Assembly (NCBI GenBank): GCA_902578845.1
Contig: CACHEM010000005.1
Coordinates: 1 to 64,000, forward strand
Length of the DNA stretch: 64,000 nucleotides
Direction: 5' to 3'
Source: an uncultured Prochlorococcus sp.
GTDB lineage: Bacteria > Cyanobacteriota > Cyanobacteriia > PCC-6307 > Cyanobiaceae
Shown piece after piece: positions 1-9,570 of this stretch. The position numbers were made by a program, and so were the translations under genes. Every line of letters begins with the position of its first letter. Position 1 is the first letter of the stretch. The notes below the pieces were generated by a model that was not told the origin of the DNA, made no database searches, and saw only the letters and a list, made by a program, of their open reading frames with translations.

Positions 1-712
1 CTCCATTGAAGCCTCCAATTTTTTTACCTAGTATGTTTGGGACTAAATAGCTTAGAAAAATACCAATCAAAATAAGAATTAAAAATTTAATTAATATTGC
101 CTTGGATTTAATTGAAACAAATTGGTATGCAATGAAAATTAAAAGAAAAAAAATGGATATCAAAGATTCTCTTTTAAATCCATTCCAAAACTTTTTGTGA
201 CTAATAGATTTTTTTTTATAACTCATATATTTAAACTTTTCTATAAAAAATAAATTTGAAAATCTTCCCCAAAATAAGCATATAGGTAAAACAAAAATTA
301 TTAGGTTTTGAATTTTCAGTATGCAAGCAATTTGAATTAAAGTTATAAAAACTAAAGCTTGAACTCCAAAGGAACCAACTTTACTGTCTTTCATGGCTTT
401 TAAACGTTTCTTTTTACCTGCAAAAATACCATCGAAAGTATCCATTAAACCATCGAGGTGTAGACCACCGGTAATTAAATATCCCGAAGCCAAACAAATT
501 AATGCAGATGGATAAATTGACCAAGAATTTGTTCTTAAAAATAGAAAAATATAACTTTGTATTGTTCCAATAAAAAATCCTAAAGGCGGCGCAAATTGTG
601 CAATATTTTTAAATTCGGGATTAATTAAAGGTATCTTTGGAAATGTCGTGTAGAAAATCCAAGAGCCTGCTAAATTTTTTATTAAATATTTTTTGATGAG
701 ATAAAAATAGAT
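1..712 (-). CDS. cobS: Adenosylcobinamide-GDP ribazoletransferase CobS (cut by window edge)
   Basis: This is the late cobalamin-pathway membrane enzyme that joins alpha-ribazole to adenosylcobinamide-GDP. I translated the minus strand by hand. The frame is open from 712 to the window edge and shows AGSWIFYTTFPK near the N-terminus, then GGLHLDGLMDTFDGIFAG and KVGSFG, the metal and nucleotide signature of CobS, with hydrophobic segments after it. The C-terminus lies outside the window. The start is unclear: an in-frame TGA sits at 713-715, and no ATG, GTG or TTG occurs between it and the conserved N-terminus, so initiation may be at a rare ATC/ATA codon. It is divergent from tgt. The family call is secure; the start is not. 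Confidence 0.88.
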   Translation of the reverse strand, partial: MYFYLIKKYLIKNLAGSWIFYTTFPKIPLINPEFKNIAQFAPPLGFFIGTIQSYIFLFLRTNSWSIYPSALICLASGYLITGGLHLDGLMDTFDGIFAGKKKRLKAMKDSKVGSFGVQALVFITLIQIACILKIQNLIIFVLPICLFWGRFSNLFFIEKFKYMSYKKKSISHKKFWNGFKRESLISIFFLLIFIAYQFVSIKSKAILIKFLILILIGIFLSYLVPNILGKKIGGFNG

Positions 713-771
713 TCAATATTAAATAATAGGTTAGATTAATGAAAAAGGATCAAAAAATTTTATAAATTATC

Positions 772-1890
772 GTGTTTGAATTTGAAATTACATCGAATTG
801 CAGTAATACAGAGGCAAGAACTGGTATATTTCATACACCAAATGGTGAAGTAAATACACCAAAATTTATGCCTGTGGGTACATTGGCAACGGTTAAAGGA
901 ATTTCATCTAAGCAGTTAATCTCAACAGGATCAGAAATGATTCTCTCCAATACCTTTCATCTTCATTTACAACCTGGAGAAAAATTAGTTAGAGAATCTG
1001 GCGGAATACATAAGTTCATGAATTGGCCTAAGCCTATTCTTACTGATTCAGGAGGATATCAAGTTTTTAGTTTGGCAAAATTAAACAATATTTCTGATAA
1101 GGGAGTGGAATTTAAAAATCCAAGAGATGGAAGTCATGTATTTTTATCACCTGAAAAAGTAATACAGATTCAAATGGATCTTGGATCGGATGTTGCGATG
1201 GCTTTTGATCATTGTCCTCCGCATACAGCTAATGAAAATGATATTAAGGACTCTTTACAAAGAACTCATTCATGGTTGCAAAAATGTGTCGAGACTCATC
1301 AGAAATCTAATCAAGCACTATTCGGGATAGTTCAAGGTGGTAAGTATCCGAGATTGAGAGAATATAGCGCAAAATATACAAGTTCTTTTGATCTTCCTGG
1401 AATAGCAGTGGGAGGTGTAAGTGTTGGCGAGGCAGTCGAAGAAATACATAGTGTAATTAATTACGTCCCGAAATTCTTACCAATAAATAAACCAAGATAT
1501 TTAATGGGAATTGGCTCTTTAAGAGAAATTTCTTTAGCTGTTGCAAATGGATTCGATATATTTGACTGTGTTTTGCCTACAAGATTAGGAAGACATGGGA
1601 CCGCATTTTTTAATGATGAAAGATTAAATTTGCGAAATGCTCGATTTAAAAATGACTTTTCTCCAATTGACAAAACTTGTAAATGCGAGACATGTAAATA
1701 CTATTCTCGATCATATTTGCATCATCTAATTAGAAATGACGAAATATTAGGCCTAACCCTCATAAGTTTGCATAATATTGCTCACTTAATAAGATTTACC
1801 AATGCAATTTCTACTGCAATTAGGGATAATTGTTTTACAAATGATTTCGCTCCATGGAAAACATCCTCTATTGCTCACCATACGTGGTAA
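772..1890 (+). CDS. tgt: Queuine tRNA-ribosyltransferase (tRNA-guanine transglycosylase)
   Basis: Exchanges guanine-34 of GUN-anticodon tRNAs for the queuosine precursor preQ1. The 372-residue length fits bacterial Tgt. Visible motifs are [10 protein letters not shown] at about 91-100, holding the substrate-binding Asp; GGVSVGE and GIGSLREI in the barrel; FDCVLPTR, holding the nucleophile Asp; and a C-terminal zinc site CKCETC with a downstream His in YLHHL. The start is GTG, the first start codon giving the family N-terminus. It is divergent from cobS with a gap of about 60 bp, and psbK follows 33 bp downstream on the same strand. Confidence 0.96.
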   Translation: MFEFEITSNCSNTEARTGIFHTPNGEVNTPKFMPVGTLATVKGISSKQLISTGSEMILSNTFHLHLQPGEKLVRESGGIHKFMNWPKPILTDSGGYQVFSLAKLNNISDKGVEFKNPRDGSHVFLSPEKVIQIQMDLGSDVAMAFDHCPPHTANENDIKDSLQRTHSWLQKCVETHQKSNQALFGIVQGGKYPRLREYSAKYTSSFDLPGIAVGGVSVGEAVEEIHSVINYVPKFLPINKPRYLMGIGSLREISLAVANGFDIFDCVLPTRLGRHGTAFFNDERLNLRNARFKNDFSPIDKTCKCETCKYYSRSYLHHLIRNDEILGLTLISLHNIAHLIRFTNAISTAIRDNCFTNDFAPWKTSSIAHHTW

Positions 1891-1923
1891 CGTCTTATCA
1901 TAATTAATTCAATTATTTAAAAG

Positions 1924-2064
1924 GTGCTCATTCTATTTAATACATTTGCTGAATTGCCTGAGGCTTATAAGGCCTTTGCTCCAACTGTTGATGTCCTTCC
2001 ACTAATTCCATTATTTTTCTTTTTATTGGTATTTGTTTGGCAGGCTGCAGTTGGATTTAAATAA
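1924..2064 (+). CDS. psbK: Photosystem II reaction centre protein PsbK
   Basis: A 46-residue single-span PSII core subunit. Hand translation from a GTG codon gives an N-terminal leader, then [18 protein letters not shown] and the C-terminal WQAAVGFK. The ADVLP/VDVLP-FFxLLxFxWQAAVGF pattern is diagnostic for PsbK. The leader before [11 protein letters not shown] is the part normally cleaved. It lies 33 bp after tgt, the usual psbK-tgt neighbourhood in marine picocyanobacteria, and may be co-transcribed with it. The start could only be this GTG, since no ATG is in frame. Confidence 0.95.
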
Positions 2065-2090
2065 AACTATTTGAGTTTAGATTGTTAGTA

Positions 2091-3095
2091 TTAGAAGGGA
2101 TTTTCAAGTAAAATCGCATCTCCAGAATTATCTACAGCACTCTCTATAAAATCAGCAATTTTTAATGCTCTTGAGGCTTGCTCACCATCTACCTCAGGTA
2201 TTTCTTTACCCTGTACGCATTTAAGGAAATGCTCCAGTTCTGCATAGAGAGGTTCAATCGAGGTTGTGCTAACTTCTTCGACATATCCATCATTTCTATA
2301 AACTAATTCTCCATGCTCTGCTGTGTATGATTCATGAGATTTTCGATGGATTTGTAAAGAGTGATTTAAGAAATCAGTTTCTACTAGACCATTTTGGCAG
2401 TGAGCACTTAAATTTCTGATTTTTTTGTGACTCATTTTGCTTGCAGTTAGGCTTGCAATAACATTATTTTTAAAAACCAAAGTAGCATTGACATAATCTA
2501 TTAATCCTTCGCTATTTCTTCCTCCAACTGCTGCTAATTTTTGTATTTTTGAGTTTACAAGCTCCAAAATAAGATCAATGTCATGAATCATTAAATCCAT
2601 TACTACGGATACATCATTTGCTCGGTCTGCATGAGGACTGTGCCTCCTTGCTTCTAAAACAACAATTTCTTCATTATTTACTATTTTATTTAATTCTCTA
2701 AAAGCAGGATTAAATCTTTCAATATGCCCAACTTGTAATAGACAGTTGCTTGCATTAGCGGCCTCTATTAAAGATTTTGCTTCCAACTCGTTAGCTGCAA
2801 TTGGCTTCTCAATGAGAACGTTAGCACCTCCCTTGAGACAATCTAGTCCTACTTTTTGATGAAGTAGTGTGGGGACAGCGATACAGATAGCATCAACTTT
2901 TGGAATTAGGTCTTTATAATCCTTGAACCATTCACATTGAAATTGCTCAATAGCTAATTTGCCTCTCTCTTCATTTGGATCTGCGACTCCAATGAGATTT
3001 GCATCTTTGAGTAAACTTAGTACACGAGCATGATGCCAGCCCATATTTCCTATACCTATGACTCCAACCTTTACGGGTGATGAGGTTGGCTGCAT
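2091..3095 (-). CDS. Gfo/Idh/MocA family NAD(P)-dependent oxidoreductase
   Basis: Predicted sugar or cyclitol dehydrogenase of 334 residues. The N-terminal Rossmann fold has the dinucleotide motif GVIGIGNMGWHH at about 11-22, followed by the family EKPIA motif at about 97-101, whose Lys is catalytic in relatives. The C-terminal alpha/beta half contains MDLMIHDIDLILEL and ends without a signal or membrane segment. Substrate cannot be told from sequence; MviM and inositol 2-dehydrogenase are the nearest named relatives. It is convergent with psbK (26 bp gap) and downstream of the CNNM-type gene on the same strand. Confidence 0.88.
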   Translation of the reverse strand: MQPTSSPVKVGVIGIGNMGWHHARVLSLLKDANLIGVADPNEERGKLAIEQFQCEWFKDYKDLIPKVDAICIAVPTLLHQKVGLDCLKGGANVLIEKPIAANELEAKSLIEAANASNCLLQVGHIERFNPAFRELNKIVNNEEIVVLEARRHSPHADRANDVSVVMDLMIHDIDLILELVNSKIQKLAAVGGRNSEGLIDYVNATLVFKNNVIASLTASKMSHKKIRNLSAHCQNGLVETDFLNHSLQIHRKSHESYTAEHGELVYRNDGYVEEVSTTSIEPLYAELEHFLKCVQGKEIPEVDGEQASRALKIADFIESAVDNSGDAILLENPF

Positions 3096-3145
3096 AATTT
3101 TAAATCCATATATTTATTATCATTATCCTCTATCGGTAGTCACAT

Positions 3146-4414
3146 TTAGCTTATGGGAAGGATTATTTTAACACGATCAATTTTTGGACCTGACATAGAA
3201 ATAACTTCAAATTTAATATTATTAAAATCTAAAACGTCGCCAATTTTTGGAACCATTTGAAATTTTTCTAACATAAATCCAGCAAGGGTATGATAATCAG
3301 TACCTTCTGGAATAGAACATCCTAACTTTTTATTGATTTCAATAATTTCCGATTTTCCAGCTATTGACCATTTTTTAGATAAATTATCTAACATTCTCAT
3401 GTCTGAATAAATTCTATTATTGAGCATTTCCTCTCCAACTATTTCGCCATTTAGATCAGCTGCAGTTATAAGTCCCTCTGTTCCACCGTGTTCATCAACT
3501 ACTAGTAAGAAGGGATTGTAGTCTCTTACTATTGGAAATATTTCTGCTAGTGAACATGTTTCTATTATTTTTGTTACTGGTAAAAGGAATGGCTTTAATA
3601 ATGTATCGGCTTCCATTTCACCTTTTGATATTGGCTTAGCTAGATAACGCAAATCTAATACACCTAATACATCATCTAAAGACTCACCGATCACAAAAAA
3701 GCGTGCATGTCTAGTTTTATCTACTTGTTTCATAAGTTCTGAAAAGGTTATATTTTTTGGCAAAGTTACCATTTCAGATCTTGGAATCATCACTTCTTTA
3801 ACCTGTGTATCTTTTAAAGCAAAAACTCCTTCAAGAATATTCTTCTCATCTGGTTTTAAACCTGTTACATTATCTGTTTCTATAAGAGTTTCTAATTCTC
3901 CTGCGGATAAACCCGAGTTTAAAGAATCCCATTTGTTATTTAAATTGAATAAGCCTAAACAGGCGCTAGCAAAGAATTCTATTGTTTTCACTATAGGATT
4001 CATAGCTTTTCTCACGGCATCGAATATTGTGGTTAACCTTAATGCCGCAGATTCTGGATTATTAATTACTAAAGCTTTTGGAATTAGTCCGGAAACAAGA
4101 GTAACAACTAAAACAACAAATAAAAATAATAGAAGATCATAAAATCTATTTGATAAAATATTACCTTTCCAATAATCATTAGCCAGGTTATTGCTGAGCC
4201 ATCCAATTGCAATTAATGAGATTGTTACTCCAAATTGAGAAGCAATTAATGAAGATCTAAAACGTTTTTGAATTTTTAAGATTGAAAATGCTCCTTTCTT
4301 TTTTTCTTCTATTAACCTTAAAACTTTACTTGGCCTTATTAATAAAAAAGAGAGTTCACTGGCTGCGAAAAAAGCTGGTAAAAATAAAAGAAATAAAAGT
4401 AGAGTTATTTTCAT
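3146..4414 (-). CDS. CNNM/CorC (HlyC) family membrane protein with CBS pair
   Basis: 422 residues in the usual order of CNNM-type transporters. An N-terminal DUF21 membrane domain (about 1-165) has several hydrophobic helices and the sequence PAFFAASELSFLL. A CBS pair follows at about 200-325 (VKEVMIPRSEMVTLP, then VVDEHGGTEGLITAADL), and a C-terminal CorC/HlyC domain ends around DRVKIILPIS. Related proteins export Mg2+ or sense divalent cations; the older name hemolysin-like is misleading. It probably shares a transcript with the downstream oxidoreductase (50 bp gap). Substrate is inferred from family only. Confidence 0.88.
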   Translation of the reverse strand: MKITLLLFLLFLPAFFAASELSFLLIRPSKVLRLIEEKKKGAFSILKIQKRFRSSLIASQFGVTISLIAIGWLSNNLANDYWKGNILSNRFYDLLLFLFVVLVVTLVSGLIPKALVINNPESAALRLTTIFDAVRKAMNPIVKTIEFFASACLGLFNLNNKWDSLNSGLSAGELETLIETDNVTGLKPDEKNILEGVFALKDTQVKEVMIPRSEMVTLPKNITFSELMKQVDKTRHARFFVIGESLDDVLGVLDLRYLAKPISKGEMEADTLLKPFLLPVTKIIETCSLAEIFPIVRDYNPFLLVVDEHGGTEGLITAADLNGEIVGEEMLNNRIYSDMRMLDNLSKKWSIAGKSEIIEINKKLGCSIPEGTDYHTLAGFMLEKFQMVPKIGDVLDFNNIKFEVISMSGPKIDRVKIILPIS

Positions 4415-4432
4415 TCAATGACAAATGAATAA

Positions 4433-4505
4433 TGGGGGTGGCGAGGATCGAACTCGCCTTAGCCAAATTATGAGTTTGGTGCATTCACCAGATTGCTACA
4501 CCCCC
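4433..4505 (-). tRNA. tRNA with CAT anticodon, probably elongator Met
   Basis: The minus strand folds into a full cloverleaf of 73 nt: acceptor GGGGGTG/CACCCCC, a short D arm, anticodon stem CCAAA/TTTGG around loop CTCATAA (anticodon CAT), and T arm GCGAG-TTCGATC-CTCGC. There is no run of three G-C pairs in the anticodon stem and positions 1-72 pair, so it is not initiator tRNA. A CAT anticodon could also be lysidine-modified tRNA-Ile2; elongator Met is my preference but not proven. CCA is not encoded. Confidence 0.85.
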
Positions 4506-4646
4506 AAGGGAATTTATGTAATTATAATTACATTGAATTTTAATATACAATATAAAAATAATATTTCAAAAAACACCTCATTAGGAAGTTTTTGTGAGAT
4601 TTCTTTTTTTTCTTCTAATCTTTAAATAGAAATTTAAGATTTACTA

Positions 4647-5207
4647 ATGGACAAATTTTCGGATAAGTATGATTTAAATAAAGCAAAATTGTTAAAACAG
4701 TTAATTGAAAAATCTTACAAGAAAGGAAACTTCACTTTATCTTCAGGAAAAGAAAGCTGTCATTACCTGAACTGTAAACCAGTGTCACTAAATGGCGAAG
4801 GCTTAAACTTAATAAGTGATTTATTTTTAGAGTTAAAGGACTCAAGGTCAAAAGCTGTAGCAGGATTGACATTAGGCGCAGACCCTATAGTTAGTGGATT
4901 AATTGTCAAAGCAGCTTTGCATGGCCTAGACCTTGATGGTTTAATAATTCGGAAAGAAATCAAAAAATACGGTACCAAAGCTGGAATAGAGGGCCCTACA
5001 TTAGAAGAAGGAACTTTGGTAACTGTTTTAGAGGATGTCGTTACAACAGCTGGTTCAGTGATAAAAGCTATAAAAAAGTTACGCGAAAATAATTATGTTG
5101 TTGAGGAAGTTTTGTCTATAGTTGATAGGCAAGAAGGGGGATTAGAAGCCCTTGAAGATGAAAATGTTAAATTAAAGAGTCTTTTTACAATAAAAGACTT
5201 TCTTTAA
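4647..5207 (+). CDS. pyrE: Orotate phosphoribosyltransferase
   Basis: Converts orotate and PRPP to OMP in pyrimidine synthesis. 186 residues, normal for PyrE. Motifs: [16 protein letters not shown] near the N-terminus (orotate loop region), [11 protein letters not shown], the flexible-loop [10 protein letters not shown], and the PRPP-binding motif [16 protein letters not shown] at about 129-144. It starts at ATG and ends 10 bp before ygfZ on the same strand, so the two are probably co-transcribed. Confidence 0.95.
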   Translation: MDKFSDKYDLNKAKLLKQLIEKSYKKGNFTLSSGKESCHYLNCKPVSLNGEGLNLISDLFLELKDSRSKAVAGLTLGADPIVSGLIVKAALHGLDLDGLIIRKEIKKYGTKAGIEGPTLEEGTLVTVLEDVVTTAGSVIKAIKKLRENNYVVEEVLSIVDRQEGGLEALEDENVKLKSLFTIKDFL

Positions 5208-5217
5208 TTATTTTAAA

Positions 5218-6054
5218 ATGAAAGATATAAAAAATAAGTTTTGGCTTGAAAAATTTGATTGTTTTTCTATTACTGGAAAAGATGCCAGAAAATTTTTGAA
5301 TGGAACAACAACTGGTAATATTCTTGATTTAGAAAATAAAGTTATCAAAACTTGTTGGTTAAATCCAAATGGAGTTTTAAGGTCATTAATTGAAATTAAT
5401 TTTTTAGAAAGAAACTTAGAAGTGATTATCTTGGTGGGAAACACTCTTGAAATGATTGATTACTTTAATCAAATTATTTTTCCAGCAGACGATGTACTTC
5501 TAAGTGAACCTTATTCCATACATAGAATTCAGCAAGTTGATGAAGCTAGTTCATGGCGAACTTACAAGCCTATTTTCTTCAAAACAGAAGATAAAGAATT
5601 TGAAATATATAAAAATAAAATAAATTTACTGAATCCCAATGATTTAAAACTTTGGAAGATTAATCAGGCCATACCCTCTTTAGAAATGGAAATAAACGGA
5701 AAAAATAATCCTCTTGAGCTCGGATTAAAAGATCTTATAGATTTTAATAAAGGTTGTTATTTAGGACAAGAAACAATGTCAAAAATAAAAAATGTTTCTT
5801 CTTTAAAACAGGAAATAAGAATTTGGGAATCATTTGAATCTAATTTGAATTTAGATGTAGAAGATAAAAATTTATATATAAATTCTGCCAAGAATATTTC
5901 TGTAGGCAAAATAACTAGTATTTTTAAATCAGATTCTCAAATAAAAGGCTTAGCAATGGTAAAAAGAAAATATTTAGATGAAGGAAGTTATTTTTTTTCA
6001 GAAATTTTTGGAAAAATTGTTATTCATAAATCTGTAGGATCAATTTTTCTTTAA
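5218..6054 (+). CDS. ygfZ: YgfZ/GcvT-like folate-binding protein
   Basis: 278 residues related to the aminomethyltransferase fold. YgfZ proteins bind tetrahydrofolate and support Fe-S-dependent enzymes such as MiaB. The defining signature KGCYLGQE is present at about 177-184, with its conserved Cys near 179. The N-terminal half shows the GcvT-like KDARKFLNGTTTGNI segment. The C-terminal barrel is short. It follows pyrE by 10 bp, and its 3' end overlaps the 3' end of the convergent nuclease gene by 15 bp. Confidence 0.9.
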   Translation: MKDIKNKFWLEKFDCFSITGKDARKFLNGTTTGNILDLENKVIKTCWLNPNGVLRSLIEINFLERNLEVIILVGNTLEMIDYFNQIIFPADDVLLSEPYSIHRIQQVDEASSWRTYKPIFFKTEDKEFEIYKNKINLLNPNDLKLWKINQAIPSLEMEINGKNNPLELGLKDLIDFNKGCYLGQETMSKIKNVSSLKQEIRIWESFESNLNLDVEDKNLYINSAKNISVGKITSIFKSDSQIKGLAMVKRKYLDEGSYFFSEIFGKIVIHKSVGSIFL

Positions 6055-7458
6055 TTGATTTTTGATTAAATATTCTGCAATTTTTAGAGTAGCCAAACAA
6101 TCATCTTTGTTATATTGGATAATTTTTTTTAAAAATATTTCGTTTTCTGTAATTTGATATTGAATCCACCAATAAAGGGCTTTCGAGCCACTTACATTTT
6201 TCTGCATCCATTCGAATCCAAGCCAATTAGAAACAGTTTTTAAGCCATAGTTTTTTAGTGGTAATATCCAAGACTTTCGTATGAAGGTGTGTAAGTCAAT
6301 AAATCTTAAGGCAAGTGAATCAATTTCCTCAAAACTAAAATTTAGGTTTTTAGCAATATTAATTATTGCTATCTTTTCAGTTTCTCCATAATGTAAAACT
6401 GGCCATTCCTTCTGTGAAAAAAGTATTTCAATAATTTTCCTGTAAGATTCTTCTTTATTATTTTTAAGATTTAAGATTGGCTCATAAATAAGATCCTCTT
6501 TTTTTGTAAACAAATTATTTATTTTTAAAAAACCATATAAAAAGTCATGCTTATCATCTGGATTTGACTCAATATCAAATATATAAAATCCCGAACATGT
6601 TTTTTTTATTAGATCGTCAGTATCATTTTTATTGGAAATGCGATATGGCTCACCAGAAATATAAGCTTTTGCTTGCTTTACAAATACGGAAGCTTTTTCA
6701 TACTTTTGATCGTTGAATTTAGATAATTTCTCTCCAAGTTTTTTTTCGCTATATGAAGCTAATGTTTGGGTATCAGATATTCCATTCAATATGAGTAATG
6801 AGGCCATTTTGGATCCTATTCCATCTATATCTGTTAGATATCCATTCTCTTTTGCTTCTTTGTTACAAAATTTTTGCCATGAACAAATAGTACATTTTTT
6901 TCTATCTTGAGTTATTTCGGGCATAAATCCCTCCAAGCATTCATTCAAACTTAATAAAACATTCAAAACTTTTTTTCTTAATTTTTTATTTAAATAAATT
7001 TGTTCAACATTAACTTTTTTATCAAAACTTGAAATTACTAATCCTTTCTCAATTTTAGATTCTTGAAAAGATTCCAACAGCATAGAACTAAAAGCTAAAT
7101 CGAATAAATGTTCTTTAGTGGTTTTGTGGCCTAACTTATAAACAGCAGGTAAATATTTATATTGTCCCCATTTACTTTTACCTTTAGTCTTTACAAGTAA
7201 TTGTGGACGTATCTCAGCTTTAATATTTTGGAAAAGATTCCGTTTGATTTTTAATCCAATTACCCCTTGATAACCATTTTCACAGGCTTTTAATCCTGAA
7301 TATATTTCACCATTACAAAATTCAGAGAAAATTTGAAACTGATTAATCTTATCTATAGCTTTATGGGGAGACCAAACTTCATAAGATTTTTTACCCTTAA
7401 AATCTAGCCATGCTTTTCTTTTGCATCTTATAAAACTTTTTAAATGAAGAGAATTCAA
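6040..7458 (-). CDS. TM0106-family RecB-like nuclease with Fe-S site and RNase H-like exonuclease domain
   Basis: 472 residues with a recognisable modular plan. The N-terminal part (1-200) is RecB/Cas4-like, with Cys12 in SFIRCKRKAWL and a distal CTICSWQKFC (Cys189, 192, 198), together four cysteines placed as in [4Fe-4S] Cas4/AddB nucleases. A helix-hairpin-helix-like stretch (LTDIDGIGSKMASLL) sits at about 208-222. The C-terminal half has FDIESNP at about 294-300 and YNKDDCLATLKIAEYL, which fits a DEDD exonuclease of the YprB type. The biological role of this family is not established. No CRISPR array or recombination gene is adjacent. Confidence 0.82.
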   Translation of the reverse strand: MNSLHLKSFIRCKRKAWLDFKGKKSYEVWSPHKAIDKINQFQIFSEFCNGEIYSGLKACENGYQGVIGLKIKRNLFQNIKAEIRPQLLVKTKGKSKWGQYKYLPAVYKLGHKTTKEHLFDLAFSSMLLESFQESKIEKGLVISSFDKKVNVEQIYLNKKLRKKVLNVLLSLNECLEGFMPEITQDRKKCTICSWQKFCNKEAKENGYLTDIDGIGSKMASLLILNGISDTQTLASYSEKKLGEKLSKFNDQKYEKASVFVKQAKAYISGEPYRISNKNDTDDLIKKTCSGFYIFDIESNPDDKHDFLYGFLKINNLFTKKEDLIYEPILNLKNNKEESYRKIIEILFSQKEWPVLHYGETEKIAIINIAKNLNFSFEEIDSLALRFIDLHTFIRKSWILPLKNYGLKTVSNWLGFEWMQKNVSGSKALYWWIQYQITENEIFLKKIIQYNKDDCLATLKIAEYLIKNQLKKN

Positions 7459-7535
7459 ATTATTTTAAGGGCGGTTTTAAAATTTACTTATATAAATTAA
7501 TATAGATAATTGAAAGAAATAAAGGAACTTTTAAA

Positions 7536-8990
7536 TTGACAGGTAATAAATTCGATAACATAAAATTTGGAACTGATGGGTGGAGAGGAATTATTGGATT
7601 TGATTTTAATTTATCTAATCTTTCAAGAGTTGTTGTTGCTGCATGCCAAGAGTTGCATTATCAATACTATAAAGAAGTTAATTCAAAGAAAATTATAATT
7701 GGATATGATCGTAGATTTATGGCAAGTGAATTTGCCAAGCAAATTGTTCCTTTTGTAAGAGGATGTGGTTTCGAACCGATCTTATCTAATAGCTTTGTTA
7801 CAACACCTTCTTGTAGTTTCTATGCTAAAGAAGTCGGTTGTCTTGGAGCCTTAGTAATTACAGCAAGTCATAATCCATATAATTGGCTAGGTCTGAAAAT
7901 CAAGAACTTTAATGGATGTTCTGTTGACGAATCTTTTACGAGTGAAATTGAAAAAAGATTAATGCTTGGAAATTCGATTGAAAAAATAGATGGTGTTAAT
8001 CAATTGGTAGATATTAAGAAATTTCATTTAGATAGAATTAAATCCCTTTTTGATATTGACTTTATTTCCAATAGATTGAAAAAAATGAAATTGAGAATTT
8101 TTGTAGATTCTATGCATGGTTCAGCTGCAAATTGTATGGCTGAGATTTTTGCTTCTAATGATTTAGAAGTTATTTCAGAAATCAGGAAAGATGCTGATCC
8201 CTTTTTTGGAGGAAAACCTCCTGAACCCCTTTTAAATTATGTAGATGATCTAAATCAAATACTAATGAAAAATTCAACAAATGAAGTCAAAACTCTAGGA
8301 ATTATATTTGATGGTGATGGTGACAGAATTGCGGCAATTGATGAAAAAGGAAGATACTCTAGTACTCAAGATTTACTTCCATACTTTATTAGCTATTTGG
8401 GCGAAATTAAAAATAATACTTATCCAGTTTTAAAGACTGTTAGTGGTTCAGATATTATTAAAAATATATCAGAGAGTCAAAATAGAGATGTTTTTGAACT
8501 TCCAGTTGGCTTTAAATATATTGCTGAAAAAATGATTAAAGAGAAAATATTTATTGGAGGAGAGGAATCTGGGGGAGTTGGTTTTGGTGACTTTATGCCT
8601 GAAAGAGATGCTCTATATGCAGCGATGGTTTTATTAAATGGAGTTGCTGAAAAATCTCAATATTTATATGAAACCTTAGATGAAATTCAAAAAGATTTTG
8701 GGCCAAGTTTTTATAAAAGAATTGATATTAAATTTCCAAATCAGTCAGAAAAAAATAACGTAAAAGAATTTATCATAGATAATATTCCTGATAATATAAA
8801 TAATCACAAGTTAAAAAGTATCTCAAAGATTGATGGAATAAAGTTGAGAATTGATAAAAATTTTTGGCTTCTTTTTAGATTCTCAGGAACGGAACCTCTT
8901 TTAAGGTTATATTGTGAAGCACCAAAAGAATCTTATTTAGATGAGTTATTAGAGTGGGGTCAAGTATTTATAAACTTGGTAGGAAAATAA
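7536..8990 (+). CDS. Phosphohexomutase (phosphoglucomutase/phosphomannomutase family)
   Basis: 484 residues of the alpha-D-phosphohexomutase superfamily. The phosphoserine loop TASHNP is at 109-114 (Ser111), the Mg2+ loop DGDGDR at 259-264, the sugar-specificity loop GGEESGG near 347, and the phosphate-binding RFSGTEPLLRLY near the C-terminus. The likely role is glucose-1-P/glucose-6-P or mannose phosphate exchange for glycogen and cell envelope. The sequence alone does not separate the two substrates. The start is TTG. It is followed 2 bp later by rdgB. Confidence 0.92.
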   Translation: MTGNKFDNIKFGTDGWRGIIGFDFNLSNLSRVVVAACQELHYQYYKEVNSKKIIIGYDRRFMASEFAKQIVPFVRGCGFEPILSNSFVTTPSCSFYAKEVGCLGALVITASHNPYNWLGLKIKNFNGCSVDESFTSEIEKRLMLGNSIEKIDGVNQLVDIKKFHLDRIKSLFDIDFISNRLKKMKLRIFVDSMHGSAANCMAEIFASNDLEVISEIRKDADPFFGGKPPEPLLNYVDDLNQILMKNSTNEVKTLGIIFDGDGDRIAAIDEKGRYSSTQDLLPYFISYLGEIKNNTYPVLKTVSGSDIIKNISESQNRDVFELPVGFKYIAEKMIKEKIFIGGEESGGVGFGDFMPERDALYAAMVLLNGVAEKSQYLYETLDEIQKDFGPSFYKRIDIKFPNQSEKNNVKEFIIDNIPDNINNHKLKSISKIDGIKLRIDKNFWLLFRFSGTEPLLRLYCEAPKESYLDELLEWGQVFINLVGK

Positions 8991-8992
8991 GG

Positions 8993-9568
8993 ATGAAAAA
9001 TTTATTTTTAGCGAGTAAGAATAAAGGTAAAATTGAAGAATATAAGAAATTGCTGGCTCGAGTTAATTGTAAATTATTACTTCAGCCAGAATCATTAGAA
9101 GTTGAAGAGGATGGACTGACATTTAGAGATAATGCAATTAAAAAAGCTAGTGAAGTTTCGAGAAAAACAAATAATTTCTCAATAGCAGATGATTCAGGAA
9201 TTTGTATTGAAGCACTAGATGGTAAGCCTGGCATTTACTCATCTAGATATGCAGAAAATGATCAGAAGAGAATTGAACGAGTTTTAAAAGAACTTAATGG
9301 AGTTCAAAATAGAAGTGCTTTCTTTATTGCTAATATTTGTGTTTGTTCCCCAAATGGTGAAGTGATTATTGAATCTGAGGCCAAATGTCTTGGCAATATT
9401 ATTTTAAAACCGAGAGGAAAAGGTGGTTTTGGGTATGACCCAATTTTTGAGGAGAATTCTACCAAATTAACTTTCGCAGAAATGAATAATGATATTAAAG
9501 ACTCTTGTAGTCATAGAGGTAAAGCATTAAAAAAAATTATCCCAGATTTAATTGAAATTTTTTCTTAA
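8993..9568 (+). CDS. rdgB: dITP/XTP pyrophosphatase RdgB/HAM1
   Basis: Hydrolyses non-canonical purine NTPs (ITP, dITP, XTP) to keep them out of nucleic acids. From the ATG at 8993 it is 191 residues and begins MKNLFLASKNKGKIEEY, the family phosphate-binding start. It then has ADDSGICI, SSRYA and GGFGYDPIF, and ends with SHRGKALKK. A longer frame opens at 8954 but would overlap the upstream mutase. The ATG two bases after the mutase stop, preceded by AGGAAAATAAGG, is the better start and suggests translational coupling. Confidence 0.94.
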   Translation: MKNLFLASKNKGKIEEYKKLLARVNCKLLLQPESLEVEEDGLTFRDNAIKKASEVSRKTNNFSIADDSGICIEALDGKPGIYSSRYAENDQKRIERVLKELNGVQNRSAFFIANICVCSPNGEVIIESEAKCLGNIILKPRGKGGFGYDPIFEENSTKLTFAEMNNDIKDSCSHRGKALKKIIPDLIEIFS

Positions 9569-9570
9569 AT

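Noticed and set aside
8954..8992. Longer start for rdgB
   Set aside because: It overlaps the end of the mutase gene and adds no family sequence; the ATG at 8993 has a good ribosome-binding sequence.
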